A stretch of DNA of 25,370 nt from Oscillospiraceae bacterium. GTDB taxonomy: Bacteria > Bacillota > Clostridia > Oscillospirales > Ruminococcaceae. The position numbers and the translations under genes are program-made. Shown here piece by piece: positions 8,027-14,967 of this stretch (the first letter of the stretch is position 1; each line of letters begins with the position of its first letter). Under the pieces are notes generated by a model. That model did no database searches. It was not told where the DNA came from and saw only the letters and a list, made by a program, of their open reading frames with translations. The stretch is from assembly GCA_004556975.1 (NCBI GenBank), contig SFFD01000032.1:1-25370 (forward strand), in the 5' to 3' direction.

Positions 8027-9403
8027 ATGTTAGCCAGCGAAAAAACAATGGATAAAATTGTTGCCCTTTGCAAAAACCGTGGATTTGTTTATGCAGGTTC
8101 TGAAATATACGGCGGTCTTTCCAACACATGGGATTACGGTCCCCTGGGCGTTGAGTTCAAAAACAACGTAAAACGCGCATGGTGGAAGGCCTTTGTTCAG
8201 GAAAGCCCTTATAACGTCGGTCTTGACGCCGCAATTCTTATGAATCCCCAGGTGTGGGTGGCCTCCGGCCACGTGGGCGGATTTTCCGACCCGCTTATGG
8301 ACTGCAAGGACTGTAAGACCCGCCACAGAGCCGACAAGCTTATTGCCGACCAGACCGGCGTTGACCCCGAAGGCTGGGATTTTGACCGTATGCGCGCCTT
8401 TGTTGATGAAAAAGGCGTTACCTGCCCGGTGTGCGGTTCCCATAACTTTACCGACATCCGTTCTTTCAACCTTATGTTTAAAACCTTCCAGGGCGTTACC
8501 GAAGACGCAAAAAGCCAGATTTATCTCCGTCCGGAAACGGCTCAGGGCATTTTCGTAAACTTTGAAAACGTTCAGCGCACCACAAGAAAAAAGATTCCTT
8601 TCGGCATCGGCCAGATAGGCAAATCCTTCCGTAACGAGATTACCCCCGGCAACTTCACCTTCCGTACCCGCGAGTTTGAGCAGATGGAGCTTGAATTCTT
8701 CTGCAAACCCGGCACAGACCTTGATTGGTTCGCATATTGGAAGGACTATTGCGAAAACTGGCTTCTTCGTCTTGGTATGAACAAAGAGAATATCCGCCGC
8801 CGCGACCATTCCAAAGAGGAGCTTTGCTTCTATTCCGTCGGCACCACGGATTTTGAATATCTGTTCCCGTTCGGCTGGGGCGAGCTTTGGGGCGTTGCCG
8901 ACAGAACCGACTACGACCTTTCCCAGCATTCCAAATTCAGCGGCCAGACCATGGATTACTTTGATCCCGAAACCAACGAAAGATATATTCCTTATGTTGT
9001 TGAGCCTTCCCTCGGCGCAGACCGCGTAGCCCTTGCTTTCCTCTGCGACGCCTATGACGAACAGCCCGTGGGAGAGGGCGACGTCCGCACCGTTCTTCAT
9101 CTTCATCCGGCGCTTGCGCCTTTCAAAGCCGCCGTTCTTCCCCTTTCCAAAAAGCTCAGCAAACAGGCGCTTGAAATTCACGACAAGCTTTCCAAGCACT
9201 TTATGGTTGACTTTGACGACGCCGGTTCCATAGGCAAACGCTATCGCCGCGAGGACGAAATCGGCACTCCCTTCTGCATCACCTACGACTTTGATTCCGA
9301 AACCGACGGCTGCGTAACCGTGCGCGACCGCGACACCATGGAGCAGGTGCGTATGCCCGTTGATGAGCTTGTAAGCTACATTGACGAAAAAGTTAACTTC
9401 TGA
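8027..9403 (+). CDS. glyS: Glycyl-tRNA synthetase, single-chain dimeric type
   Basis: This 458-residue class II synthetase charges tRNA-Gly with glycine in the cytosol. It is the eukaryote/archaea-like alpha2 type also found in many Firmicutes, not the alpha2beta2 GlyQ/GlyS type. N-terminal GFVYAGSEIYGG (19-30) and TWDYGPLG are family hallmarks. Cysteine pairs C93/C96 and C133/C136 suggest a small zinc site. Motif 2 is SFRNEITP...FRTREFEQMELEFF (200-225), and motif 3 lies in GADRVALAFLCDAYDE. The anticodon-binding domain follows from ~355. I chose ATG 8027 because AAGGAG lies 9 nt upstream; a GTG 39 nt earlier has no ribosome site. The last ~35 codons with the terminator are the parent of the tandem array downstream. 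Confidence 0.97.
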   Translation: MLASEKTMDKIVALCKNRGFVYAGSEIYGGLSNTWDYGPLGVEFKNNVKRAWWKAFVQESPYNVGLDAAILMNPQVWVASGHVGGFSDPLMDCKDCKTRHRADKLIADQTGVDPEGWDFDRMRAFVDEKGVTCPVCGSHNFTDIRSFNLMFKTFQGVTEDAKSQIYLRPETAQGIFVNFENVQRTTRKKIPFGIGQIGKSFRNEITPGNFTFRTREFEQMELEFFCKPGTDLDWFAYWKDYCENWLLRLGMNKENIRRRDHSKEELCFYSVGTTDFEYLFPFGWGELWGVADRTDYDLSQHSKFSGQTMDYFDPETNERYIPYVVEPSLGADRVALAFLCDAYDEQPVGEGDVRTVLHLHPALAPFKAAVLPLSKKLSKQALEIHDKLSKHFMVDFDDAGSIGKRYRREDEIGTPFCITYDFDSETDGCVTVRDRDTMEQVRMPVDELVSYIDEKVNF

Positions 9404-9420
9404 TTTTTTCATTACGGATG

Positions 9421-9455
9421 TACCCCCGCCGAATGGGCGGGGGTACTTTTGTTTT
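9421..9455 (+). terminator. Intrinsic terminator of glyS (copy 0 of the array)
   Basis: A 10-bp stem TACCCCCGCC/GGCGGGGGTA with loop GAATG is followed by CTTTTGTTTT, 17 nt after the glyS stop. Its loop differs from the GTTC loop in every downstream copy. Confidence 0.92.
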
Positions 9456-9583
9456 ATTATTCCGAAACCGACGGCTGCGTAACCGTGCGCGACCGCGACA
9501 CCATGGAGCAGGTGCGTATGCCCATTGATGAGCTTGTAAGCTACATTGACGAAAAAGTTAACTTCTGATTTTCATTACGGATG

Positions 9584-9617
9584 TACCCCCGCCGTTCGGC
9601 GGGGGTACTTTTGTTTT
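9584..9617 (+). terminator. Terminator in array copy 1
   Basis: Stem TACCCCCGCC/GGCGGGGGTA, loop GTTC, then CTTTTGTTTT. It has the same strength as the glyS terminator. Confidence 0.85.
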
Positions 9618-9749
9618 ATTGTTCCGAAACCGACGGCTGCGTAACCGTGCGCGACCGCGACACCATGGAACAGGTGCGTATGCCCATTGATGAGCTTGTA
9701 AGCTACATTGACGAAAAAGTTAACTTCTGATTTTTTTCCATTACGGATG

Positions 9750-9783
9750 TACCCCCGCCGTTCGGCGGGGGTACTTTTGTTTT
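9750..9783 (+). terminator. Terminator in array copy 2
   Basis: Identical stem, loop and T-tract to copy 1. Confidence 0.85.
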
Positions 9784-9913
9784 ATTATTCCTAAACCGAC
9801 GGCTGCGTAACCGTGCGCGACCGCGACACCATGGAGCAGGTGCGTATGCCCATTGATGAGCTTGTAAGCTACATTGAGGAAAAAGTTAACTTCTGATTTT
9901 TCCATTACGGAAG

Positions 9914-9947
9914 CACTCCCGCCGTTCGGCGGGGGTACTTTTGTTTT
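9914..9947 (+). terminator. Terminator in array copy 3
   Basis: The left arm reads ACTCCCGCC. The single change keeps pairing as a U-G wobble with the unchanged right arm GGCGGGGGT. The T-tract is unchanged. Confidence 0.8.
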
Positions 9948-10069
9948 ATTATTCCGAAACCGACGGCTGCGTAACCGTCCGTGACCGCGACACCATGGAG
10001 CAAGTGCGTATGCCCATTGATGAACTTGTAAGCTACATTGACGAAAAAGTTAACTTCTGAGTTTTTTCA

Positions 10070-10999
10070 TTACGGAAGCACCCCCGCCGTTCGGCGGGGG
10101 TGTTTTTGTTTTATTATTCCGAAACCGACGGCTGCGTAACCGTGCACGCCCGCCACCGGCCAGATTATCCACGTTCTGTTCCATTCGCCGCTCCAAAAGC
10201 TCCACGCAAGGTAACCTGCGGTTACAAGTGTCCAATAAATACCGGCAACGGGCGACTGGGCGCTTTTTTTATTTTTTACGGTGTAGTCGCCCTCCTGCAA
10301 GAGCTTCTGGGTGCTCTCCCAAAGAATTCCGCTCCTTATGAGCACGAGCACGCCGCAGGCAACCATAAACAGCAGCGCACAAATTCCCATTACGGCGTAT
10401 ATTTCCTTTTCGGTGAACAGCCCCGCGAAAATCGGCACGGCGGAAAGCACGCAAAGGCAAATTCCCAACACGGTATCCCTTGTGTGAGCCTCGCTCATAC
10501 GGCTTTGGCGCTCCCTGACCATTCCCGAAACTCCGTATTCCAGTTCAATGGGCTCTTTCTCAAGATATTCATACCTGTCGGTCTTCATTCCGCAGGTTAT
10601 AAAGATTGCCACCGCCGCCGCAACAAAAACAATAAGAGTAATAATCGGTGAAACAATGCAAAGAAATACCGCAAAGGCAATTTTCGGCGCCGTTTCCTTT
10701 TTCACCGCAAGAAAGCTTACCGCTTCCTCCATTGAAACGCGCCGCAGGGGCGTTTCTTCCTCCTCAAAAGCGTCCTTTGTTTCAACATATTCCGGCTCGC
10801 CGAATTCGTCTTTCAAAAGGTAATCGGTAGATACGCCGAAAATACGGCTCATAAGAAGAATTTTGTCAAGATCCGGAACGGAAAGCGCTCCCTCCCATTT
10901 TGATACCGACTGGCGTGAAACGCCTACCTTTTCCGCAAGTTCTTCCTGCGACCAACCGTTCTTCTTTCTTAATTCAATTATTTTGTCTGCCAAAATCAT
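10070..10999 (-). CDS. XRE-family HTH regulator with a multi-pass membrane domain; C-terminus replaced by repeat-derived sequence
   Basis: This 309-residue protein has an N-terminal helix-turn-helix (residues ~5-62; WSQEELAEKVGVSRQSVSKWE is the recognition region), an acidic linker, and hydrophobic segments at about 107-136, 177-195, 199-221, 254-270 and 278-285. It is a membrane-tethered regulator of the common Firmicute type; the signal it senses is unknown. It starts at ATG 10999 after GGGGAGG. The final membrane segment WIIWPVAGV (277-285) is followed directly by 24 residues (HGYAAVGFGIIKQKHP onward) that are the reverse-strand translation of the glyS-tail repeat. The native C-terminus is therefore lost. 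The protein may still be partly functional because the HTH and most membrane helices remain. Confidence 0.85.
   Translation of the reverse strand: MILADKIIELRKKNGWSQEELAEKVGVSRQSVSKWEGALSVPDLDKILLMSRIFGVSTDYLLKDEFGEPEYVETKDAFEEEETPLRRVSMEEAVSFLAVKKETAPKIAFAVFLCIVSPIITLIVFVAAAVAIFITCGMKTDRYEYLEKEPIELEYGVSGMVRERQSRMSEAHTRDTVLGICLCVLSAVPIFAGLFTEKEIYAVMGICALLFMVACGVLVLIRSGILWESTQKLLQEGDYTVKNKKSAQSPVAGIYWTLVTAGYLAWSFWSGEWNRTWIIWPVAGVHGYAAVGFGIIKQKHPRRTAGVLP
10079..10112 (+). terminator. Terminator in array copy 4
   Basis: Stem CACCCCCGCC/GGCGGGGGTG, loop GTTC, T-tract TTTTTGTTTT. The outer pair changed on both sides (T-A to C-G), which keeps the stem. On the minus strand this hairpin lies inside the last codons of the XRE gene and is not followed by a T-run. 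Confidence 0.85.
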
Positions 11000-11053
11000 C
11001 TTGTATGTCCTCCCCGTTTTTTTGCTATGGCCGGATTATACCCCGAAAAACGG

Positions 11054-11089
11054 TTTACAGTAAAGCAAACGCCCTTTAAAATTTGTCAA
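11054..11089 (-). promoter_or_regulatory. Candidate promoter and palindromic operator of the XRE gene
   Basis: On the minus strand TTGACA lies at 11089-11084. A perfect 11-bp palindrome TTTACAGTAAA spans 11054-11064, where the -10 region should be; the best -10 hexamer overlaps it but is poor. It lies 55 nt before the start and would suit autorepression. Two direct copies of GCTTACCG (11102, 11118) lie further upstream. Confidence 0.4.
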
Positions 11090-11308
11090 CCGGCGGTTGC
11101 GGCTTACCGAAAATGCCGCTTACCGCATGCGTTCTTTGCAGTTAAAAATACATCGAGTAATAAATCAAAGGCTATATAACTTATAGTAAAATTTCAAGCG
11201 GTAAAGATTTTTTGTCCTTTTTTATGTTTCTTTTTCTTTCAATATAACATCCTTTCAAAAAAAAGCAAGCGTAAAGCCTGTTAATAAAAATATTTTTCTT
11301 TTCACACC

Positions 11309-11336
11309 TTGATTTTTTTCAAAATTGTATTATTAT
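11309..11336 (+). promoter_or_regulatory. Candidate promoter of the GNAT gene
   Basis: TTGATT (11309-11314) and TATTAT (11331-11336), spacer 16 bp, ending 25 nt before the first possible start codon. Confidence 0.55.
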
Positions 11337-11361
11337 AAAAAAGTATCTTTAACGAAAGCTG

Positions 11362-11787
11362 ATGAATTCCATGCTTGAAATAAAAAAAATCCTTACCTCC
11401 GATTCGGAATATAATGAAATTGTAAAAAATCACTTTTTTCGTAACCCCGTTTATTCCGAAGCTCTAAAAAATATTTGCATAAGCCCCGGCGTTTCGCTTT
11501 ATGCCGCAATAAATAACGGCAAGGTCTGCGGCTTTGCCGCGGCGGATGACGCCACCGCCGATGTCTGTTCCCTTATGTCGCTTTCCGTTGCGCCGGATTA
11601 CCGCAAAAAAGGCGTTGCCCATGCAATACTTGACCGCGTCCTTGAGGACAGAAAGCCGAAGGCTATGGTTGCCGAATGTCTTGAAGATTCCCTCGGCTTC
11701 TTTGAGAAATACGGCTTTTACGCAATTCCCCTGGGCGAAAAACAGCCGGGCAAAAACGCTTATTACGCAACCTACAGAAATATTTGA
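11362..11787 (+). CDS. GNAT-family N-acetyltransferase
   Basis: This 141-residue protein has the GNAT fold in its second half. Motif A reads LMSLSVAPDYRKKGVAHAIL (residues ~71-90), with RKKGVA in place of the R/QxxGxG/A acetyl-CoA pyrophosphate loop. The typical C-terminal motif B FFEKYGFYAI follows at ~113-122. It should transfer an acetyl group from acetyl-CoA to an amine; the substrate cannot be told from the sequence. An ATG three codons later (11371) is an equally possible start because neither has a strong ribosome site. The gene is monocistronic, with its own promoter and terminator. Confidence 0.85.
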   Translation: MNSMLEIKKILTSDSEYNEIVKNHFFRNPVYSEALKNICISPGVSLYAAINNGKVCGFAAADDATADVCSLMSLSVAPDYRKKGVAHAILDRVLEDRKPKAMVAECLEDSLGFFEKYGFYAIPLGEKQPGKNAYYATYRNI

Positions 11788-11802
11788 TTTTGGCGCAAAA
11801 GA

Positions 11803-11834
11803 CCGGGCATATTTTATGTGCCCGGCCTTTTTTA
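11803..11834 (+). terminator. Intrinsic terminator after the GNAT gene
   Basis: Stem CCGGGCA/TGCCCGG, 9-nt loop, followed by CCTTTTTTATTT, 16 nt after the stop. Confidence 0.88.
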
Positions 11835-12079
11835 TTTGAACGGTTCGGTAAACCGATTTGCGGGGCGGTTTTTTTGCCTTACAATGTTTTGCGGTTTCAC
11901 CGCCAAAATCCGTTTTTTATTCCCCCATACGGCAAAAACAACGGCTGTTTTCCTCTTTTTGAGTCTCCTTCGCGGCATGAACAACACGGTGTATGCAGAA
12001 GAAACAAGGAGAAAATTTCTTTGCCGTTTCATCGGCATATTTTTGAAAAGCTGCAGCGGAAATTCTGCACAACAAAATA
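11835..12079. other. Non-coding gap between GNAT and metI
   Basis: The only structure I see is a weak CGGTT/AACCG hairpin near 11839-11853. Small open frames here lack ribosome sites and recognisable sequence. I find no gene. Confidence 0.55.
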
Positions 12080-12106
12080 CCCGAAAAGCCTTTTCGGCCT
12101 TCCGGG
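12080..12106 (-). terminator. Terminator of the metQNI operon, possibly bidirectional
   Basis: A 10-bp stem CCCGAAAAGC/GCCTTCCGGG (two G-U pairs in the minus-strand RNA), loop 7 nt. On the minus strand it is followed by TATTTTGTTG, 7 nt after the metI stop. On the plus strand CATTTTTTATTTATTTTT follows, so it can also stop plus transcription. Confidence 0.75.
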
Positions 12107-12112
12107 CATTTT

Positions 12113-12820
12113 TTATTTATTTTTAAGACGTTTGTCAAGCTTTTGAGAAAGGCGCGTTCCGACGCTTTGGAACACCTGCACAAGCAAAATAAGCAATATT
12201 ACGGCCATTATCATAACAATGTATTTGTATCTGTAATATCCGTAATTTATCGCAATTTTGCCAAGTCCGCCGCCGCCTATCATACCGCTCATTGCGGTAT
12301 AGCCAAGAATGGTTGTAATGGCGATGGTCGCTCCGGAAATAAGCGACGGCACGCTTTCGGGAATCATAACCTTTGTAATTATCTGAAACGGCTTTGCGCC
12401 CATGCTCTGCGCCATTTCAATGATGTTGGGGTTCACCTCGCGAAGGCTGCTTTCCACAAGGCGGGCAATAAACGGAAAAGCCGCAATGGTAAGCGGCACT
12501 ATGGAAGCGACCGTGCCCACCGCCGTACCGACAATAAGCCTTGTAAGCGGAAAAACAACCATCATAAGAATAAGGAAAGGAACCGAACGCAAAAGGTTGA
12601 TGACAACGCCAAGCGTTTTCATCAGCCAGCTCGGAAGCGGCAGAACCCCGCCCTTTTCGCCCGCCACAAGAAGAACGCCGAGGGGAAGTCCAAGAACTAT
12701 GGCAAGGGCTGTTGCCACGACGGTGACATAAAGGGTTTCCCATATTGCAAGGGGAAATTCCTCACGAAGAATTTCCATCGCCTCAACAAAGTCAGGCGAA
12801 GAAAAAAGATTATTCAGCAT
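12113..12820 (-). CDS. metI: D-methionine ABC transporter permease MetI
   Basis: This 235-residue inner membrane permease forms the methionine channel as a dimer with MetN. It has about five transmembrane helices: near 22-50, 68-95, 97-118, 160-185 and 204-226. The cytoplasmic coupling loop EMAQSMGAKPFQIITKVMIPE (~146-166) is the EAA motif that docks on MetN. SVPFLILM and GGGGLGKIAINYGYYRY are MetI-family signatures. It overlaps metN by 11 nt, so the two are probably translationally coupled. It is the last gene of the operon. Confidence 0.95.
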   Translation of the reverse strand: MLNNLFSSPDFVEAMEILREEFPLAIWETLYVTVVATALAIVLGLPLGVLLVAGEKGGVLPLPSWLMKTLGVVINLLRSVPFLILMMVVFPLTRLIVGTAVGTVASIVPLTIAAFPFIARLVESSLREVNPNIIEMAQSMGAKPFQIITKVMIPESVPSLISGATIAITTILGYTAMSGMIGGGGLGKIAINYGYYRYKYIVMIMAVILLILLVQVFQSVGTRLSQKLDKRLKNK

Positions 12821-13826
12821 CCTCGGTCACCTCCTCTGCGGAAATGTCGCTTGTTTTGGTAAGATACGCGACGGCGCGCTTTACGGCGTCGTCGCCGCCG
12901 GAAACGCCAAGAAGCATTGAACCGTAGGTTCTTCCGTCCAGGCTTCTTGTTGAAGCATAAACAATGTTTGCTTCAATGCCTTCCTCCACCGCCATTTTTG
13001 CAATTACCGGTGTTCCGGTAGTGTCCGCGCCGTCAAAGGCCACTCTTATGCAGCGCTCTCCTTCCCGATGAGAAACAATATAGTCCTCGCTTCCCTCCGG
13101 AAATACAAGACGGCGCGCCGCCGCGGATTTCGGACGTGAAAAAACCTCTCCTACCGCGCCCTGTTCCGCAATAATGCCGCCGTCGATTATGGCAACATGG
13201 CGGCAAACGCTTTCAACAACGCTCATCTGGTGGGTTATTATAATTACTGTTATGCCGAGTTCTTCATTTATTTTTCTGATAAGGCTTAAAATAGAGTTTG
13301 TTGTGGTTGGGTCAAGAGCGCTTGTCGCCTCGTCGCAAAGCAGAACCTTGGGGTTGGTCGCAAGCGCCCTTGCAATGGCAATTCGCTGCTGCTGTCCGCC
13401 GGAAAGCTGCGCGGGATAGGCCTTTTCTTTATCCGCGAGATCCACGACCTTGAGCAGCTCGCGCGCACGCTTTTCGGCTTCCTTTTTCGGAACGCCCTCA
13501 AGCTCAAGCGGGAACATTATGTTGCGAAGGCAGTTTTTCTGCATAAGCAGATTAAAGCCCTGAAATATCATGGTAATTTCGCGCCGCGCCGCGCGAAGCC
13601 CGCTTTCAGACAGGCTTCCCATATCGACTCCGTTTATGTTAACCGTGCCGCTTGTGGGGCGTTCGAGCATATTTATGCAGCGCACAAGGGTGCTTTTGCC
13701 CGCTCCGCTCATGCCTATTATGCCGAATATATCGCCGTCTTTTATTGTAAGGGATATATTTTTAAGAGCTTCGACCTTTCCGTCGGCGGTTTCAAATGTC
13801 TTTGAAAGGTTTTTGATTTCTATCAT
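12810..13826 (-). CDS. metN: Methionine ABC transporter ATP-binding protein MetN with NIL domain
   Basis: This 338-residue ATPase powers methionine import. Walker A is GMSGAGKST (38-46), the Q-loop Gln is 89, the signature LSGGQQQR lies at 141-148, Walker B VLLCDE at 161-166 and the switch His at 199. Residues ~250-326 form a NIL (ferredoxin-like, ACT-related) domain, which in E. coli MetN binds methionine and shuts the transporter down. The domain and its presence next to MetI identify the substrate class. There is a 96-nt gap after metQ with a strong hairpin but no terminator. The ribosome site (CGGGGAACAG) is weak. Confidence 0.96.
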   Translation of the reverse strand: MIEIKNLSKTFETADGKVEALKNISLTIKDGDIFGIIGMSGAGKSTLVRCINMLERPTSGTVNINGVDMGSLSESGLRAARREITMIFQGFNLLMQKNCLRNIMFPLELEGVPKKEAEKRARELLKVVDLADKEKAYPAQLSGGQQQRIAIARALATNPKVLLCDEATSALDPTTTNSILSLIRKINEELGITVIIITHQMSVVESVCRHVAIIDGGIIAEQGAVGEVFSRPKSAAARRLVFPEGSEDYIVSHREGERCIRVAFDGADTTGTPVIAKMAVEEGIEANIVYASTRSLDGRTYGSMLLGVSGGDDAVKRAVAYLTKTSDISAEEVTEDAE

Positions 13827-13870
13827 AACTGTTCCCCGGTTTCGGTTTTATTTTTGCTGAATACACCTAT

Positions 13871-13895
13871 GGGGCGGGTCCTCAAGGCCCGCCCC
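13871..13895 (-). promoter_or_regulatory. Intercistronic hairpin between metQ and metN
   Basis: Perfect 8-bp stem GGGGCGGG/CCCGCCCC with a 9-nt loop, about 28 nt after the metQ stop. No T-run follows, so it is not a terminator. It probably protects the metQ mRNA 3' end, giving more binding protein than ATPase/permease (inferred). Confidence 0.7.
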
Positions 13896-13922
13896 CGTAT
13901 ATAATTTAAATAGTGTTACAGA

Positions 13923-14777
13923 TTATTTTTTGATTGCGTCAAGGCTGGTCTGTTTGCCGCCGTAAATGCCCATGGGTTCAACGTGAATTGCTCCGATGGA
14001 AACAACATGGGTTCCGTTTTCTGCGTTGAAATCGTCAAGATAAGGAACGTGCTGGAAATAGTTTGCGAAAACGTCGCCGCTGTCAACAACCTTGTTGGGC
14101 TGAACGTAATCGGTGAATTCAATAATCTCAAGGGTTATGTCTTTCTCTGCAAGGATATCTTTCGCTACTTTAAGGATTTCTGCATGAGGAGCAGGAGAAG
14201 CCGCAACGGAAATGCTTTTGCCTTTAAGGGCATCGTAATTTACGGAGGAGTCAAAGCCGTCGCCGGGGTTTTCAACAACGCTTACAACGGCGCCCTTATA
14301 CTGCTCGGTAATGAAATCCGCGACCTGCTTGCTTTCAAGAGCGGCAAGAAGCGCTTTCGCTTCGTCGGAATTTTCATTTCCCTCTTTTACGCAGAGAACG
14401 TTGCTGTATGCGGAAGAGGAACCTTCCATTGCAAGAGACTTTTCAATGGGGTCAATGCCTGCGTCAATGGCATAGTTGGAATTGATTACCGCATAGTCTA
14501 CGTCTTTAAGCACGTTGGGAAGCTGGGCTGCTTCAGATTCTTTGAACTCGATATTATAGGGGTTTTCAACAATATCTCTTACGGTTGCAGTGATACCTGC
14601 GTCCTCTTTAAGGGTGATAAGGCCCTGCTCCTGAAGAAGAAGCAGCGCGCGAGCTTCGTTGGTGGTGTCGCTGGGAACTGCAATGGTGATTTTGCCGCTG
14701 CCGCTGCAGGAAGTGAGTACGAACAAAGAGGTAAGAAGAAGTGCTGCTGCAAGAATTACGGAAATTATCTTTTTCAT
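13923..14777 (-). CDS. metQ: Methionine-binding lipoprotein MetQ (NlpA family), circularly permuted
   Basis: This 284-residue lipoprotein captures methionine for MetNI. The signal peptide ends in a lipobox LTSC with Cys24. The family motifs are present but in swapped order. Residues 28-167 begin KITIAVPSDTTNEARALLLL and continue with TVRDIVENP, EAAQLPNVLKDVDYAVIN and QYKGAVV, which in E. coli MetQ and relatives form the C-terminal half. Residues 185-284 begin GKSISVAASPAPHAEIL and continue FTDYVQPN, FANYFQHVPYL, HVEPMGIY and end SLDAIKK, which is the usual N-terminal half. The usual protein reads SLDEL-(K/Q)DG-VAVPND across the joint that is here the two ends. A linker (~168-184) joins the old C- and N-termini. 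Both halves look intact. A GAAAGGA site precedes the start. Confidence 0.93.
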   Translation of the reverse strand: MKKIISVILAAALLLTSLFVLTSCSGSGKITIAVPSDTTNEARALLLLQEQGLITLKEDAGITATVRDIVENPYNIEFKESEAAQLPNVLKDVDYAVINSNYAIDAGIDPIEKSLAMEGSSSAYSNVLCVKEGNENSDEAKALLAALESKQVADFITEQYKGAVVSVVENPGDGFDSSVNYDALKGKSISVAASPAPHAEILKVAKDILAEKDITLEIIEFTDYVQPNKVVDSGDVFANYFQHVPYLDDFNAENGTHVVSIGAIHVEPMGIYGGKQTSLDAIKK

Positions 14778-14817
14778 TTTGATTTGTCCTTTCGTAAATA
14801 AAAATTATATATTTTAA

Positions 14818-14868
14818 CGCTTTTTATGAATGAATAAAGTTGCATTTTCTTTACATTCGTTCAAAGCG
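14818..14868 (-). promoter_or_regulatory. Imperfect long hairpin before metQ
   Basis: Paired blocks in the minus-strand RNA: CGCTTT/AAAGCG (outer), GAATG/CATTC and TAAAG/CTTTA (inner), with a 9-nt loop. It covers the end and stop codon of the 18-codon ORF and ends about 40 nt before metQ. It may couple translation of the small ORF to metQ (inferred). Confidence 0.5.
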
Positions 14869-14907
14869 GTAATTTGCTTTTACAAGCCGTTTCAGCAAGT
14901 GTCTCAT
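14851..14907 (-). CDS. 18-residue small ORF between the T-box and metQ
   Basis: The peptide reads MRHLLKRLVKANYRFERM. An excellent ribosome site AAAAGGAG lies 5 nt before the ATG, and the start is within 25 nt of the T-box terminator's T-tract, so it can only be translated when the T-box reads through. The peptide is short, strongly basic and could form an amphipathic helix. I do not recognise it. It may be a leader peptide or a translated spacer. Confidence 0.5.
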   Translation of the reverse strand: MRHLLKRLVKANYRFERM

Positions 14908-14927
14908 TTCGTTCTCCTTTTCATAAA

Positions 14928-14967
14928 ATAAAAAAAGCTTTCGTCCTAAATAAAAGGACGAAAGCTT
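14928..14967 (-). terminator. T-box-controlled terminator
   Basis: A 12-bp perfect stem with a 9-nt A/T-only loop and seven Ts. The T-box antiterminator segment lies just upstream on the minus strand. Confidence 0.93.

Larger units (their letters stand above)
9294..10147 (+). repeat. Tandem array of the glyS 3' end plus its terminator (~165-bp unit)
   Basis: The unit begins at ATTCCGAAACCGACGG in codon ~424 of glyS and ends after the terminator at GTTTTATT. Copies start at 9294 (in glyS), 9459, 9621, 9787, 9951 and 10116, with lengths of about 165, 162, 166, 164 and 165 bp. The last is a ~31-bp fragment. The joint is short homology (ATT) between the terminator tail and the codon region. All four full extra copies carry CCCATTGAT where glyS has CCCGTTGAT, and loop GTTC where glyS has GAATG, so they share an ancestor that differs from the present glyS. 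Changes between copies are few: single substitutions and T-run length. No copy has a ribosome site or start, so they are not genes. There are no unique spacers. Confidence 0.95.
11000..11361. other. Divergent intergenic region between the XRE and GNAT genes
   Basis: This 362-bp AT-rich stretch holds the XRE promoter/operator at its left end and the GNAT promoter at its right end. Between them I see short repeats related to TTACCG (two direct, one inverted near 11200) and T-rich sequence, but no gene or RNA I can support. Confidence 0.6.

Noticed and set aside
8030..9412. 460-residue open frame antisense to glyS
   Set aside because: It mirrors glyS codon bias, has no ribosome site and resembles no protein; glyS on the plus strand is unambiguous.
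9504..10060. A 21-codon ATG-to-stop frame (MEQVRMPIDELVS...) in each glyS-tail copy as a family of small peptides
   Set aside because: No ribosome binding site or promoter precedes any copy, and the frame is simply the inherited glyS tail.
9294..10147. Regular ~165-bp periodicity suggesting a CRISPR array or a repeat-protein gene
   Set aside because: There are no unique spacers; whole units are near-identical, each holds a stop codon and terminator, and unit lengths are not all multiples of three.
11832..12183. Small minus-strand frames between metI and GNAT as a gene remnant
   Set aside because: They lack ribosome sites and recognisable sequence, and they run through terminator hairpins.
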